Assembly: GCF_001698205.1 (NCBI RefSeq)
Contig: NZ_CP016591.1
Coordinates: 1,612,001-1,676,000 of the forward strand
Length of the DNA: 64,000 nt
Direction of reading: 5' to 3'
Source: Tsuneonella dongtanensis
GTDB lineage: Bacteria; Pseudomonadota; Alphaproteobacteria; Sphingomonadales; Sphingomonadaceae
Every line of letters begins with the position of its first letter. Position 1 is the stretch's first letter. A program made the position numbers and the translations under genes. Positions 18,815 through 27,906 of the stretch are shown piece after piece. The notes under the pieces were generated by a model. The model searched no databases. It was not told the DNA's origin and was given only the letters and a program-made list of their open reading frames with translations.

Positions 18815-20277
18815 GCCTCGCCCCGATGCAGACCACCGACCTGTCGGTCGCGGCCGACGCGGCGCACGCGGTGAGCCCGTGGGTGGCGCTGGCCTATCTC
18901 GCGAGCGGCGTCCTTTTCATCCTCGCGCTGCGCGGGCTGTCGAGCCCGGCGACCAGCCGTGCGGGCAACCGCTACGGCATGGTCGGCATGCTGATCGCGG
19001 TGGTGACGACGCTGGTGACGCACGACGTTGCCTCTCTGCCTGAAATCGTTGGCGCGATCGTGGTCGGTGGCGGGATCGGCTGGGTCATCGCCCAGCGGAT
19101 CGCGATGACCGCGATGCCGCAACTTGTCGCCGCGTTTCACTCGCTGGTCGGCCTCGCGGCGGTGCTCGTCGCGGTGGCGGCGTTCCTCAATCCGGGCGCG
19201 TTCGGCATTCTCGGGATGGACGGCAACATCCTCGCAGTCAGCCGGGTCGAGATGGCGCTGGGCGCGGCGATCGGTGCAATCACCTTCTCGGGCTCGGTGA
19301 TCGCCTTCGCCAAGCTCAACGGCAACATGAGCGGGGCACCGATCCTGTTGCCGGGGCGACACGTGATCAATCTCGGCACCCTGGTGGCAATCCTCGGCGC
19401 AACCGCCCTCTATGCCGTGTCGAACGATGCGGGGGCGGGCGAAGGCTGGCTGTTCTGGGCGCTGCTCGCCGCGGCCTTCGTCATCGGCTTCCTGCTGATC
19501 ATCCCGATCGGCGGGGCGGACATGCCGGTCGTTGTCTCGATGCTCAACAGCTACTCGGGCTGGGCCGCGGCAGCGATGGGCTTCACGCTGCACAACACCG
19601 CGATGATCATCACCGGCGCGCTGGTCGGCAGTTCGGGCGCGATCCTCAGCTACATCATGTGCCGCGCGATGAACCGCAGCTTCATCTCCGTGATCGCGGG
19701 TGGCTTCGGCGCGGACGCGGCGATCGCGGGCGAGGCGAAGGAGCAGCGCCCCTACAAGACCGGCAGCGCGGCCGACGCGGCCTTCATGCTCGAGCAGGCG
19801 GAAAAGGTCATCGTCATCCCCGGCTACGGCATGGCGGTCGCCCAGGCGCAGCACGCACTGCGCGAGATGACCGACATGCTCGAGGAAAAGGGTGTCGAGG
19901 TGAAGTTTGCGATTCACCCGGTCGCGGGGCGCATGCCCGGGCACATGAACGTGCTGCTGGCGGAAGCGCAGGTCCCCTACGACAAGGTCTTCGAGCTCGA
20001 GGACATCAACTCCGAATTCGCACAAGCCGACGTCGCCTTCATCATCGGCGCCAACGATGTGGTGAACCCGGCGGCCAAGACCGACAAGTCGTCGCCGATC
20101 TACGGCATGCCGGTGTTCGACGTCGACAAGGCCAAGCAGGTGTTCTTCATCAAGCGCAGCATGGGCGGCGTGGGCTACGCCGGCGTCGACAACGACGTGT
20201 TCTACATGGACCAGACGATGATGCTGCTCGCCGACGCGAAGAAGATGGTCGAGGACATCGTCAAGTCGTTCGACTAG
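18811..20277 (+). CDS. pntB: NAD(P) transhydrogenase beta subunit
   Basis: A 488-residue beta subunit with a membrane part of about eight to nine helices, then the NADP-binding dIII domain. The dIII signature VIVIPGYGMAVAQAQ is followed by HPVAGRMPGHMNVLLAEA and GANDVVNPAA, and a late KRSMGGVGYAGVDN loop. The GTG at 18811 overlaps the pntAB stop; an ATG at 18826 is an alternative. Its TAG shares CTAG with the stop of the convergent gene. The three pnt products form one inner-membrane complex. Confidence 0.92.
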   Translation: MSLAPMQTTDLSVAADAAHAVSPWVALAYLASGVLFILALRGLSSPATSRAGNRYGMVGMLIAVVTTLVTHDVASLPEIVGAIVVGGGIGWVIAQRIAMTAMPQLVAAFHSLVGLAAVLVAVAAFLNPGAFGILGMDGNILAVSRVEMALGAAIGAITFSGSVIAFAKLNGNMSGAPILLPGRHVINLGTLVAILGATALYAVSNDAGAGEGWLFWALLAAAFVIGFLLIIPIGGADMPVVVSMLNSYSGWAAAAMGFTLHNTAMIITGALVGSSGAILSYIMCRAMNRSFISVIAGGFGADAAIAGEAKEQRPYKTGSAADAAFMLEQAEKVIVIPGYGMAVAQAQHALREMTDMLEEKGVEVKFAIHPVAGRMPGHMNVLLAEAQVPYDKVFELEDINSEFAQADVAFIIGANDVVNPAAKTDKSSPIYGMPVFDVDKAKQVFFIKRSMGGVGYAGVDNDVFYMDQTMMLLADAKKMVEDIVKSFD

Positions 20278-21209
20278 GCGGGTTTCGGCTCAGCGCCGAT
20301 CGTATCGGCGTGCCGCAGCGCGATCCGCCATTCGCCTTCTTCGCGGCGAACGATAGTCGTTACTCGTAGCGAGCGGCGGGCGATTTCCCCGCTATCCGCT
20401 CGCTTGGCTTCAACGCGCTCGAACCACACCAGCCAAGCGAAATCCTCCGCGACGTAGCGCACGACCTCTTCGAATGATACGCTGCCGCCGGCATAGAAAC
20501 GCGCAACGCGCGCCGACTCCTGGACGATACGGTCCAGCCCCACAATCGGCGGCCCGAGGGGATTGGCAAGCGTCACGTCGGGCATTCGCGACTGGAGCGC
20601 CATCACCGCCGAGTTGTCGCCCTGCACCATACCCTGGAGGCCCTGCTGGTACGCCGCGACGAAAGTATCGAAGTCCGCGGTATCTGGCCGCTCTTGCTCG
20701 CTGTCCGGTTTCCCGACCGGATCGATGCCGGCGAAAACCGGAGCAGGCGATGCCGGACCGCCTTCGACTTCGGCGATGAACCCCCGGGTCAGCATGGAGT
20801 TGCTCTTGTCGGCCTCCCAGATTTCACGGACCAGCGGGATTGCCATCACCGACCGAGCATAGCCGCGACGCAGCGTCCACAATTCCTCGCCCAGGATACC
20901 GTGCTGGTAGAGCGCGAACTGTGCCTCGAGCCGCTGGAGGAACGCCCGCATGAACCGGTGGATCAGGTACTTCTCGTAGTCAGTGACCGGCGCCGTACCG
21001 GTCAGGTTGCGATACATGATCTCGCTCAGAGGACCGCCGTCCGATAACTGGTCGTTGATCGCGACGAACGAGTTTTGCGCGTCCCAGGCGGCCTTGGCGC
21101 GCATCACTTTCGTGTTCTGGCGCGTCTGGATGCCCAGGAACAGCAACGACGCGACGACCGCCAGCGCGGCCGTGATCTGCGCGATGTAGTTCAGGTCCTC
21201 GAGAGTCAT
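20274..21209 (-). CDS. Membrane-anchored protein fused to an NTF2-like (SnoaL/DUF4440) domain
   Basis: A 311-residue protein with two parts. Residues 1-150 hold one N-terminal transmembrane helix (IAQITAALAVVASLLFLGI) and a helical region with LIHRFMRAFLQRLEAQF, as in a group of uncharacterised bacterial membrane proteins. From about residue 180, a helix with VAAYQQGLQGMVQGD, the strand VTLANPLG and the closing strand EGEWRIALRHAD look like an NTF2-like fold of the SnoaL/DUF4440 type. Such domains bind small molecules or catalyse simple reactions. The combination is unfamiliar to me. It is convergent with pntB. Confidence 0.6.
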   Translation of the reverse strand: MTLEDLNYIAQITAALAVVASLLFLGIQTRQNTKVMRAKAAWDAQNSFVAINDQLSDGGPLSEIMYRNLTGTAPVTDYEKYLIHRFMRAFLQRLEAQFALYQHGILGEELWTLRRGYARSVMAIPLVREIWEADKSNSMLTRGFIAEVEGGPASPAPVFAGIDPVGKPDSEQERPDTADFDTFVAAYQQGLQGMVQGDNSAVMALQSRMPDVTLANPLGPPIVGLDRIVQESARVARFYAGGSVSFEEVVRYVAEDFAWLVWFERVEAKRADSGEIARRSLRVTTIVRREEGEWRIALRHADTIGAEPKPA

Positions 21210-21236
21210 GCGGCCAGCTCCGAACCCGCGAGGTTA

Positions 21237-22010
21237 TCAATAGAGGCGCGAGTGGTCGCCGCCCTGTACGGGCAGGGCGATCCCGCTGACGAAGCTCGCC
21301 TTGTCGGACAGCAGGAACTCGATCGCGTCGGCAATGACATGGCTTTCGCCGATCTTGCCGGTCGCGGTGTACCGTTCGAGCAGCTTTTCGAATAGCGCCG
21401 GCTCGGCCTCGTAGTACGGGTCGACCATTTCCGAATGGCAGTATCCCGGGCAGATGGCATTCACCCGGATGCCTTCCCGGGCGTAATCGATCGCGCCGGT
21501 CTTGGTGAGGCCGATCACACCCCACTTGCTTGATACGTAGGCGCAGTTGCCGATGTCGCCGCCGTTGAGTCCATAGGCCGACGAAATGTTGATGATCGAC
21601 CCGCCGCCGCTGGCCAGCATGGCCGGGATTTCCGCGCGCATCGACCTGAATACGCCCGTCAGATTGATGTCGATCGCGCTGTTCCAGTCGTCGTCGGTGA
21701 ACTCGGCAACGGGGATGAACACACCGCCGGTCACGCCCGCGTTGTTGACCGCCCCGTCGAGCCGGCCCCAGCGATCGACCGTGCGAGCGACCATCGCGTC
21801 GACGTCGGCCTGCACGGTGACATCGCCCCGGATGAACAGACCTTCTCCGCCAGCTGCTTCGATCTGGGCGATCATCGCATCGCCCTGTTCCTGCCGCCGG
21901 CCGGTGATCGCGACTTTCGCGCCCTTCGCTGCCAGCTGGATCGCTGCCGTGGCGCCCAGGCCCGAAGTGGCACCGGTTATGAGGACGACCTTGCCGTTGA
22001 AGTCCGACAT
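21237..22010 (-). CDS. SDR family oxidoreductase
   Basis: A 257-residue short-chain dehydrogenase. The start at 22010 has GGTGA upstream; a longer start at 22025 lacks a ribosome site. VLITGATSGLG is the cofactor loop, NNAGVTGG closes beta-4, and the catalytic residues lie in SSAYG and YVSSKWG. ICPGYCHSEMV follows the family's PG loop. An Arg pair at the end of beta-2 (TGRRQEQ) favours NADPH. The substrate is unknown. It lies 27 bp upstream of the fusion gene on the same strand and may be co-transcribed. Confidence 0.84.
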   Translation of the reverse strand: MSDFNGKVVLITGATSGLGATAAIQLAAKGAKVAITGRRQEQGDAMIAQIEAAGGEGLFIRGDVTVQADVDAMVARTVDRWGRLDGAVNNAGVTGGVFIPVAEFTDDDWNSAIDINLTGVFRSMRAEIPAMLASGGGSIINISSAYGLNGGDIGNCAYVSSKWGVIGLTKTGAIDYAREGIRVNAICPGYCHSEMVDPYYEAEPALFEKLLERYTATGKIGESHVIADAIEFLLSDKASFVSGIALPVQGGDHSRLY

Positions 22011-22119
22011 CGCGTTCACCATCATTTGGCGCGGCAGACGATGTCGGCCGGGCGGGGATGCGAACCCTGCGACGTCACCAGCTTCCCCATTGCCGGGGAA
22101 TTGGCAAGCGAATTACTGT

Positions 22120-22485
22120 CTAGGTGCCCTTGACCGACGGCGTCCCGCCGTTGAGCGCGAAGTCACCAAAGGCAAACTTGCAGGTGTCGAACCCGGTCCA
22201 GATGATCGGCGTCTCGTCTCCCTCGAAGGTCATGCGCACGTCGTACTTGCAAACCTTGGGGTCCTTTTCGAAGTGGACGGTGTAGTCGTCTCCGGGCTTG
22301 ATCGTCCCGGGGCCCTGGTCTTCTTCCCGCTTGTCCTTTTTCCAGTCGCCCGATCCGGCGACCGATACCTCGACCATCTTGATCGTCTTGCCGGTCTTGT
22401 TGACGAGCACGAAATCCCAGTTCTCGGCCAGAGCGGGGGCGGCGAGCGTCAGCAGCATCCCCCCCGCAAGCAGTTTCATGCGCAT
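22120..22485 (-). CDS. Small secreted protein of unknown function
   Basis: A 121-residue exported protein. The signal peptide runs to about residue 20 (LAAPALAEN) and GGAG precedes the ATG. The mature part is about 100 residues, beta-rich, with NKTGKTIKMVEVSVAG, a basic/acidic loop and two Cys (KVCKYDV and DTCKF) that could form a disulphide in the periplasm. No enzymatic motif. The gene is divergent from the beta-helix operon. Confidence 0.65.
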   Translation of the reverse strand: MRMKLLAGGMLLTLAAPALAENWDFVLVNKTGKTIKMVEVSVAGSGDWKKDKREEDQGPGTIKPGDDYTVHFEKDPKVCKYDVRMTFEGDETPIIWTGFDTCKFAFGDFALNGGTPSVKGT

Positions 22486-22592
22486 GGCATTTGCTCCGGT
22501 GCTGTAACCTGCTGAGGATGCTCCCCGATTGCGAGTCGTGCAAGGGCTCTGGCGGATTGACTTACATGGCGGTCAGTTGCAGCCTGCGACCC

Positions 22593-23789
22593 ATGAGGAT
22601 GACCTGTCTTGCCGCCCTGGCTCTGAGCGCCGCGGCTTCGCCCCTGTATGCCGCCACGCATGAGGTCGCCGCCGGCGACGGTGCGCAGACCCGTCTGCAG
22701 GAGGCCCTGATCCTGGCCGAACCGGGCGACGAGATCGTACTCGGCGCGGGCCGCTTCGCACTCGATGACGGTCTCAGTCTCGATGTCGACCGGGTGACCG
22801 TGCGCGGATCGGGCATGGATACCACCGTGCTCGACTTTACCGCTCAGAAGGGCGCGGGCGAAGGACTGCTGGTCACCAGCGACGGCGTGACCCTGCGCGA
22901 CTTCGCGATCGAGAACCCCAAGGGCGACGGGATCAAGTCGAAGGGCGCGGACGACATCGTCTACCACCGGGTACGCGTGACCTGGACCGGCGGGCCGCTG
23001 TCGACCAACGGCGCCTATGGCATTTACCCGGTAGAGTGCACGAACGTCCTCATCGACGGGGTACAGGTTTCGGGCGCCTCCGATGCGGGAATCTACGTGG
23101 GCCAGAGCCGCCGGATCACCGTGCGCAATTCGCTTGCCGAGGCGAACGTCGCAGGAATCGAGATCGAGAACAGCCGCGACGCGCTGGTCGAAGCGAACCT
23201 CGTTACCCGCAACACCGGCGGCATCCTCGTGTTCGACCTGCCCAGCCTGCCGGTGATGGGCGGAGGCAACGTACTCGTCCGCGACAACCTCGTCGTCGAC
23301 AACGACACGCCCAATTTCGCTCCGCCCGGCAACATCGTCGCCGGGGTGCGCCGGGGGACCGGCGTGATGGTCATGGCGAACGATGCCGTGACCGTGGAGC
23401 ACAACACGATCACCGGGAATCCGACGTCCGGGATCATGGTCGTCGCCTATCCGCTCGCCTTCGAGGATGCGCGGTACAATCCCTATCCCCGCAAGGTGGC
23501 GATCGGCCCCAACCGGGCGAGCGGCAATGGCACCCAGCCGCAGATCGGCGGCGGCGAGCAGCTCGTCGCGATGTTCGGCGGCGCTCTGCCGGCGGTCATG
23601 TGGGACGGCCTGGGCGAAGGGGCGATCACGGTCGATCCGGCGTTGGCGGGCTGGACCCTCGCGCTGACCAAGCAGGGTCAGGGCCCCGACGATGCCCGTC
23701 CGGCACCTGCACGGTTTGCCGCTTATGCGGACGCGGTCGACCGGGCCACGGCGGGCGCGCCCGCGGAGCTCGACGCGCGCCTCAAATGA
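22593..23789 (+). CDS. Exported parallel beta-helix repeat protein (TIGR03805-like)
   Basis: A 398-residue secreted protein. The start at 22593 gives a clean signal peptide ending at LYAATH. The body is a run of right-handed parallel beta-helix coils, seen as repeated NxI/V, GI and xxxNxA steps (DGIKSKGADDI, SDAGIYVGQS, VAGIEIENS, TGGILVFDL, TSGIMVVAY). The neighbour and layout match the TIGR03805/TIGR03806 pair, a conserved two-gene set of unknown function. It overlaps the next gene by ATGA and heads a three-gene operon. Carbohydrate binding or lyase activity is possible, but no catalytic residues are evident. Confidence 0.82.
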   Translation: MRMTCLAALALSAAASPLYAATHEVAAGDGAQTRLQEALILAEPGDEIVLGAGRFALDDGLSLDVDRVTVRGSGMDTTVLDFTAQKGAGEGLLVTSDGVTLRDFAIENPKGDGIKSKGADDIVYHRVRVTWTGGPLSTNGAYGIYPVECTNVLIDGVQVSGASDAGIYVGQSRRITVRNSLAEANVAGIEIENSRDALVEANLVTRNTGGILVFDLPSLPVMGGGNVLVRDNLVVDNDTPNFAPPGNIVAGVRRGTGVMVMANDAVTVEHNTITGNPTSGIMVVAYPLAFEDARYNPYPRKVAIGPNRASGNGTQPQIGGGEQLVAMFGGALPAVMWDGLGEGAITVDPALAGWTLALTKQGQGPDDARPAPARFAAYADAVDRATAGAPAELDARLK

Positions 23790-24787
23790 TCCGTTCGGCC
23801 ATTCTCGGACTGGCGCTGGCGGCAGCCGCGGCGGCGATGGCGACCGCGCGCGACACGCCTGCGCCGAGCGACGCGGTGATCCAGGGCGACTCCATGCCCC
23901 GGACATTGTCGGCATTCGGCTTCTTCGCCGACGCGGCCGAGCAGCTGCCGTCCGAGCGGGTGATGCCCTACCGCCTCAATACCCCGCTCTATTCCGACGG
24001 GGCCGACAAGCTGCGCTTCGCCTATGTGCCGTTCGGACAGCAAGCCAAGGCGCGCGGCGAGGGGTTGCTCGACCTGCCGGTCGGCTCGGCGCTCATCAAG
24101 ACGTTTGCCTTCACCGAGAACGGGGAACGCCGGCTCATCGAGACCCGCGTCCTCCTGCACCGCGCAGACGGGTGGATCGCGCTGCCGTATCTGTGGAATG
24201 CCGAGCAGACCGAAGCCACCCTGGCCATCGCCGGTGCGCGCGTGCCGGTCGTGACCCCTGCCGGAGAATCGATCGAATACCGGGTGCCGAACAAGAACCA
24301 GTGCAAGGAATGTCACGGGCTCGAAGGCAAGGTCGTGCCCATCGGTCCCAAGGCGCGCAACCTGTCGCGCGGATGGCTCGATGATTTCGCGAGCGCGGGC
24401 CTGATCGACAAGGCGCCCGAAGTCGCGGCGCTCGTGCCGCTGTGGGAAGAGCGCGCCAAGGCACCCGTCGATGCGGTCGCCCGCGGCTATCTCGACGTCA
24501 ATTGCGCGCATTGCCACCGGCCGGGGGCAACGGCATCGAACTCGGGTCTCGACCTGCGCTGGGAGCAAACCGATCCCAAGGCTCTCGGCATCATGAAACG
24601 GCCCGTCGCTGCAGGCCGCGGGGCTGGCGACCTGTTGTTCGGCGTGGTGCCTGGGCATCCCGAGCAGTCGATCCTGACCTACCGGATGGGCAGCCTCGAG
24701 GGCGGGGTGGCCATGCCCGAACTCGGCAAGTCCACGATCGACAAGGAGGGCCTCGGCGCCGTCGAACGCTGGATCAGGGGGCTATGA
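23786..24787 (+). CDS. Exported dihaem cytochrome-like protein (TIGR03806/HNE_0200 family)
   Basis: A 333-residue protein with a signal peptide (MIRSAILGLALAAAAAAMA). Two c-type haem motifs are present, CKECH around residue 174 and CAHCH around 240. The rest includes LNTPLYSDGADKLRF and the VPNKNQCKECHG region characteristic of the family. The Cys-based sites imply maturation by the Ccm machinery and a periplasmic redox role. It is coupled by four-base overlaps to the beta-helix gene upstream and the hydrolase downstream. What it oxidises or reduces is unknown. Confidence 0.8.
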   Translation: MIRSAILGLALAAAAAAMATARDTPAPSDAVIQGDSMPRTLSAFGFFADAAEQLPSERVMPYRLNTPLYSDGADKLRFAYVPFGQQAKARGEGLLDLPVGSALIKTFAFTENGERRLIETRVLLHRADGWIALPYLWNAEQTEATLAIAGARVPVVTPAGESIEYRVPNKNQCKECHGLEGKVVPIGPKARNLSRGWLDDFASAGLIDKAPEVAALVPLWEERAKAPVDAVARGYLDVNCAHCHRPGATASNSGLDLRWEQTDPKALGIMKRPVAAGRGAGDLLFGVVPGHPEQSILTYRMGSLEGGVAMPELGKSTIDKEGLGAVERWIRGL

Positions 24788-25767
24788 GGCGCTTCGTCAA
24801 GATTATCGCGATCATCGTCGCGGCATTGCTGCTCGCGTTCTTCGTATTCCGGACTCCCGATACCGACCCAGGGGAAATGCGGGCGAAGTACGGCGCGGCG
24901 CCCTCGCGATTCGTCGAGCTCGCCAGCGGCCCCAGGGTGCACCTGCGCGACGAGGGCCCGCGTGATGCGCCTGCGATCGTGCTGCTCCACGGCTCGAACG
25001 CGGACCTCCACACGTGGCAGCAATGGGTCGATGGCCTCAAGGGCGACTACCGGGTCATCCGGTACGACCAGCGCGGCCACGGGCTGACGGGCGGCGCGCC
25101 CGATGGCGACTACCGGACCGACCGCTTCGTCGCCGATGTCGACGCGGTGGCCGACAAGCTGGGACTCGACCGGTTCGTGCTCGCCGGCAACTCGATGGGC
25201 GGGGCGATTGCCGCGCGATACGCGATGAAGCATCCCGAAAGGCTTGCGGGACTGGTACTGGTGGACGCGGGCGGTGCCGCGATCCGCCGCGAAGGCGGGG
25301 GCAACCTGGCCTTCACTCTAGCGCGCATGCCGGTCGTGGCGCCCGTCGCGTTCCAGATCATGCCGCGTTCGATCGTCGAGCGAAGCCTCAGGCAAAGCGT
25401 AGCGAACCAGTCGATCGTGACGCCCGAAGCGGTCGACCGGTACTGGGAGCTCGCCCGCTATCCCGGCAATCGCGACGCGACGATGGCGCGCTTCTCGCTC
25501 GGCTGGCAGCAGTTCACCCCGCAACAGGTGGCGGGGATCCGCGCGCCGACGCTGGTGATGTGGGGCGAGGAGGACTCGCTGATCCCCTATGAAGCGGCAG
25601 GATGGTACATGGACCACCTGCCCGATGCGCAGCTCGTCCACTATCCCGGAATCGGGCACATTCCGATGGAGGAGGCGCCCGAGCAGAGCCTCGCCGACCT
25701 GCGCGCGTGGTTGGGCACGCTTACCCCCACCGCAGAACCCGCCGTCGCTGGACGCACCGCCGATTGA
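24784..25767 (+). CDS. Alpha/beta hydrolase with N-terminal membrane anchor
   Basis: A 327-residue alpha/beta hydrolase. An N-terminal hydrophobic helix (FVKIIAIIVAALLLAFFVF) suggests inner-membrane anchoring with the domain outside. VLLHGSNAD gives the oxyanion loop, GNSMGG the nucleophile elbow, WGEEDSLIP the acid loop and GIGHIPM the catalytic His. Esterase, lactonase or C-C hydrolase activity is possible. It starts inside the stop codon of the dihaem gene, so the three proteins are probably made together. Confidence 0.83.
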   Translation: MRRFVKIIAIIVAALLLAFFVFRTPDTDPGEMRAKYGAAPSRFVELASGPRVHLRDEGPRDAPAIVLLHGSNADLHTWQQWVDGLKGDYRVIRYDQRGHGLTGGAPDGDYRTDRFVADVDAVADKLGLDRFVLAGNSMGGAIAARYAMKHPERLAGLVLVDAGGAAIRREGGGNLAFTLARMPVVAPVAFQIMPRSIVERSLRQSVANQSIVTPEAVDRYWELARYPGNRDATMARFSLGWQQFTPQQVAGIRAPTLVMWGEEDSLIPYEAAGWYMDHLPDAQLVHYPGIGHIPMEEAPEQSLADLRAWLGTLTPTAEPAVAGRTAD

Positions 25768-25817
25768 CGCGCTAGCCTCTGGCCAAGGCGCGTACGATGG
25801 ATCGAGGGAGTGTTGCT

Positions 25818-26513
25818 TTGCGCAAGTTGGGGCTGATCGGGGGCATGAGCTGGGCCTCCACCCGCGACTATTACGAACTCATCAATCGCGGCGTACAGCG
25901 CAAGGTCTCGCCAGGGTCCAGCGCGCCACTTCTCATCGAAAGCCTCGACTTTGCCACCCTTCGCGCAATCCAGGAGGATGCCGGTTGGGACCACGCGGCC
26001 GAGGTCCTTTCGGACAGCGCCCGCAGGCTCGCCGATGCGGGCGCGGGCGCGCTTCTCATCTGTGCGAACTCGATGCACAAGGTCTACGATCGCGTGGCCG
26101 AAGCTGCAGGCGTACCGGTGCTCCACATCGCCGACTGCGTGGGACGGGAGATGAAGGCTGCCGGTATAAAGAGTGCGGCGATCGTCGGCACCCGCAACGT
26201 CATGACCGAAAGCTTCTACCGCCGCCGACTGGTCAGTCACGGCGTGGACCTCTTGCCGCCAGACATGGAGCAGGTCGAGAAGATCGACCGGATCATCTAC
26301 GACGAGCTGATGGTCGGCAAGGCGAGCCGCGAGGCGGAGCGGACGATGAAGACCTGGATCACGTTCAAGGAACGCGAAGGGGCCGAAGCGATCGTGCTCG
26401 CCTGCACCGAACTGTCGATGGTGGTGGACGTCGACGCCAATGTCTTGCCGGTGTTCGATTCAACCCGAGCCCATTGCCGGGCGGCCGTAGATTGGCTGAC
26501 CGGCGACGAATAG
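25818..26513 (+). CDS. Aspartate/glutamate racemase family protein (YgeA-like)
   Basis: A 231-residue cofactor-independent amino-acid racemase-like protein. The TTG at 25818 is preferred to the ATG at 25797 because GAGGGA lies eight bases before it and the protein then begins MRKLGLIGGMSW, the usual family N-terminus. The two catalytic Cys lie in ICANSMHK (Cys82) and VLACTELSM. The NSMH form resembles broad-specificity racemases such as YgeA rather than MurI. The substrate is uncertain. It is about 50 bp after the hydrolase gene. Confidence 0.8.
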   Translation: MRKLGLIGGMSWASTRDYYELINRGVQRKVSPGSSAPLLIESLDFATLRAIQEDAGWDHAAEVLSDSARRLADAGAGALLICANSMHKVYDRVAEAAGVPVLHIADCVGREMKAAGIKSAAIVGTRNVMTESFYRRRLVSHGVDLLPPDMEQVEKIDRIIYDELMVGKASREAERTMKTWITFKEREGAEAIVLACTELSMVVDVDANVLPVFDSTRAHCRAAVDWLTGDE

Positions 26514-26623
26514 TTGCACTCTTGCGACAGGGCGCATGGTTACGAAGGCCCTAATGATCTTTGTCTATTCCAATTGATGCGGCACGCGGCATTCTCGCCT
26601 TTCCTGATAGGGAGGGACCATAG

Positions 26624-27754
26624 ATGAAAAACCGGGTTGTCGGCCGCCTCGCGGCCGCGAGCGTTGTTGCATTGGCGATGGGGATCGCCGCCACTCCGGC
26701 GCATGCTGAAAAAATCGCGAACCAGTACATCTGCGTGTTCAAGAACGACCGCGTCGCGAAGGACGAGGTTAATGGTCGCGCCAACGCCGCGGCCAAGGCG
26801 CACGGCGGTGCGGTCAAGTTCGTGTACCGCAAAACCATTCGTGGCTTCGCCGCCAACATGAGCGAACAGGCCGTGACGGCGATGCGCCGTGCGAATCCGT
26901 CGATCGCTTACTGCGAGCAGGATCAGGTCGCGCGCATCCCGCCGATCGACGCGGCGGCGCGTCCCGGCGGCGGCGGTGGCGGTTCGACCGGGCAGTCGGT
27001 TCCCTGGGGTATCCAGGCGGTCGGCGGCGCGGGCAACGGAGTGGGCAAGACGGCCTGGATCATCGATAGCGGGATCGATGCCGACCATCCCGACCTGAAC
27101 GTCGACCAGACACGCAGCCGCGACTTCACCGGTTCGCGCAGCGGCTGGAACGACGAGAATGGCCACGGCACGCACGTGGCGGGCACCGTCGGGGCAATCA
27201 ATAATTCGACCGGCGTGGTCGGCGTGGCGGCCGGGGCAACCGTGGTCGCGGTACGCGTGCTCGATCGACGTGGCTCGGGTTCCTATTCCGGCGTGATTGC
27301 CGGCGTCGATTATGTAGGAACCGCCGCAAGCGCCGGCGACGTCGCCAACATGAGCCTTGGCGGGCCCGTGTCGCAGGCTCTCGACGATGCAGTCCTTGCG
27401 GCCGGCTCGAAACTGAAGTTCGCGCTCGCGGCGGGTAACGAGACCGACGATGCCAAGAACCACTCTCCGGCGCGTGCCGGCGGCGTCTCGAAGACCGACA
27501 ACGTGTTCGCGGTATCGGCGATGACCCAGTCGAAGGCGCTTGCCAGCTTCTCGAACTACGGTCTCGGCGTGGAATGGGCCGAGCCCGGCGTCAGCATCCC
27601 GTCGACCTGGAAGGATGGGGGCTACAACACGATCTCCGGCACTTCGATGGCATCTCCGCACCTCGCGGGGATCCTCCTGCTCGGCACGCCGCGCAGCGGC
27701 GGCGTGATTTCAGGCGACAAGGACGGCAGCCCGGATCCTATCGGCGTTCGCTGA
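26624..27754 (+). CDS. Secreted subtilisin-like serine protease (S8) with I9 propeptide
   Basis: A 376-residue protease. A signal peptide ends at AHAEK, an inhibitor I9-type propeptide covers roughly residues 33-105, and a Gly-rich linker (114-120) leads into the catalytic domain. The triad is Asp148 (IIDSGID), His181 (NGHGTH) and Ser341 (GTSMASPH), with oxyanion Asn272 (AAGNE). The C-terminus is short, only about 35 residues beyond the Ser. GGGAGGG precedes the ATG and a strong terminator follows, so it is monocistronic. Confidence 0.9.
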   Translation: MKNRVVGRLAAASVVALAMGIAATPAHAEKIANQYICVFKNDRVAKDEVNGRANAAAKAHGGAVKFVYRKTIRGFAANMSEQAVTAMRRANPSIAYCEQDQVARIPPIDAAARPGGGGGGSTGQSVPWGIQAVGGAGNGVGKTAWIIDSGIDADHPDLNVDQTRSRDFTGSRSGWNDENGHGTHVAGTVGAINNSTGVVGVAAGATVVAVRVLDRRGSGSYSGVIAGVDYVGTAASAGDVANMSLGGPVSQALDDAVLAAGSKLKFALAAGNETDDAKNHSPARAGGVSKTDNVFAVSAMTQSKALASFSNYGLGVEWAEPGVSIPSTWKDGGYNTISGTSMASPHLAGILLLGTPRSGGVISGDKDGSPDPIGVR

Positions 27755-27797
27755 TCCGAACGATCTCCGGCGGGTCGCACCTGGCCGGATCCCTTGC

Positions 27798-27833
27798 GGG
27801 CCGCGCGTCTTTTCGATGCGCGGCCCGTTTTAT
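27798..27833 (+). terminator. Rho-independent terminator after the S8 protease
   Basis: GGGCCGCGC (27798-27806) pairs perfectly with GCGCGGCCC (27818-27826) and is followed by GTTTTAT, 44 bp past the protease stop. Confidence 0.8.
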
Positions 27834-27906
27834 CGGGCGCTTTCCGAGTGTTCCGGACCTGTTCCCGTTGCCCGCGTGAGGCGCCCCGCCTAACCGCTGG
27901 CCACCG

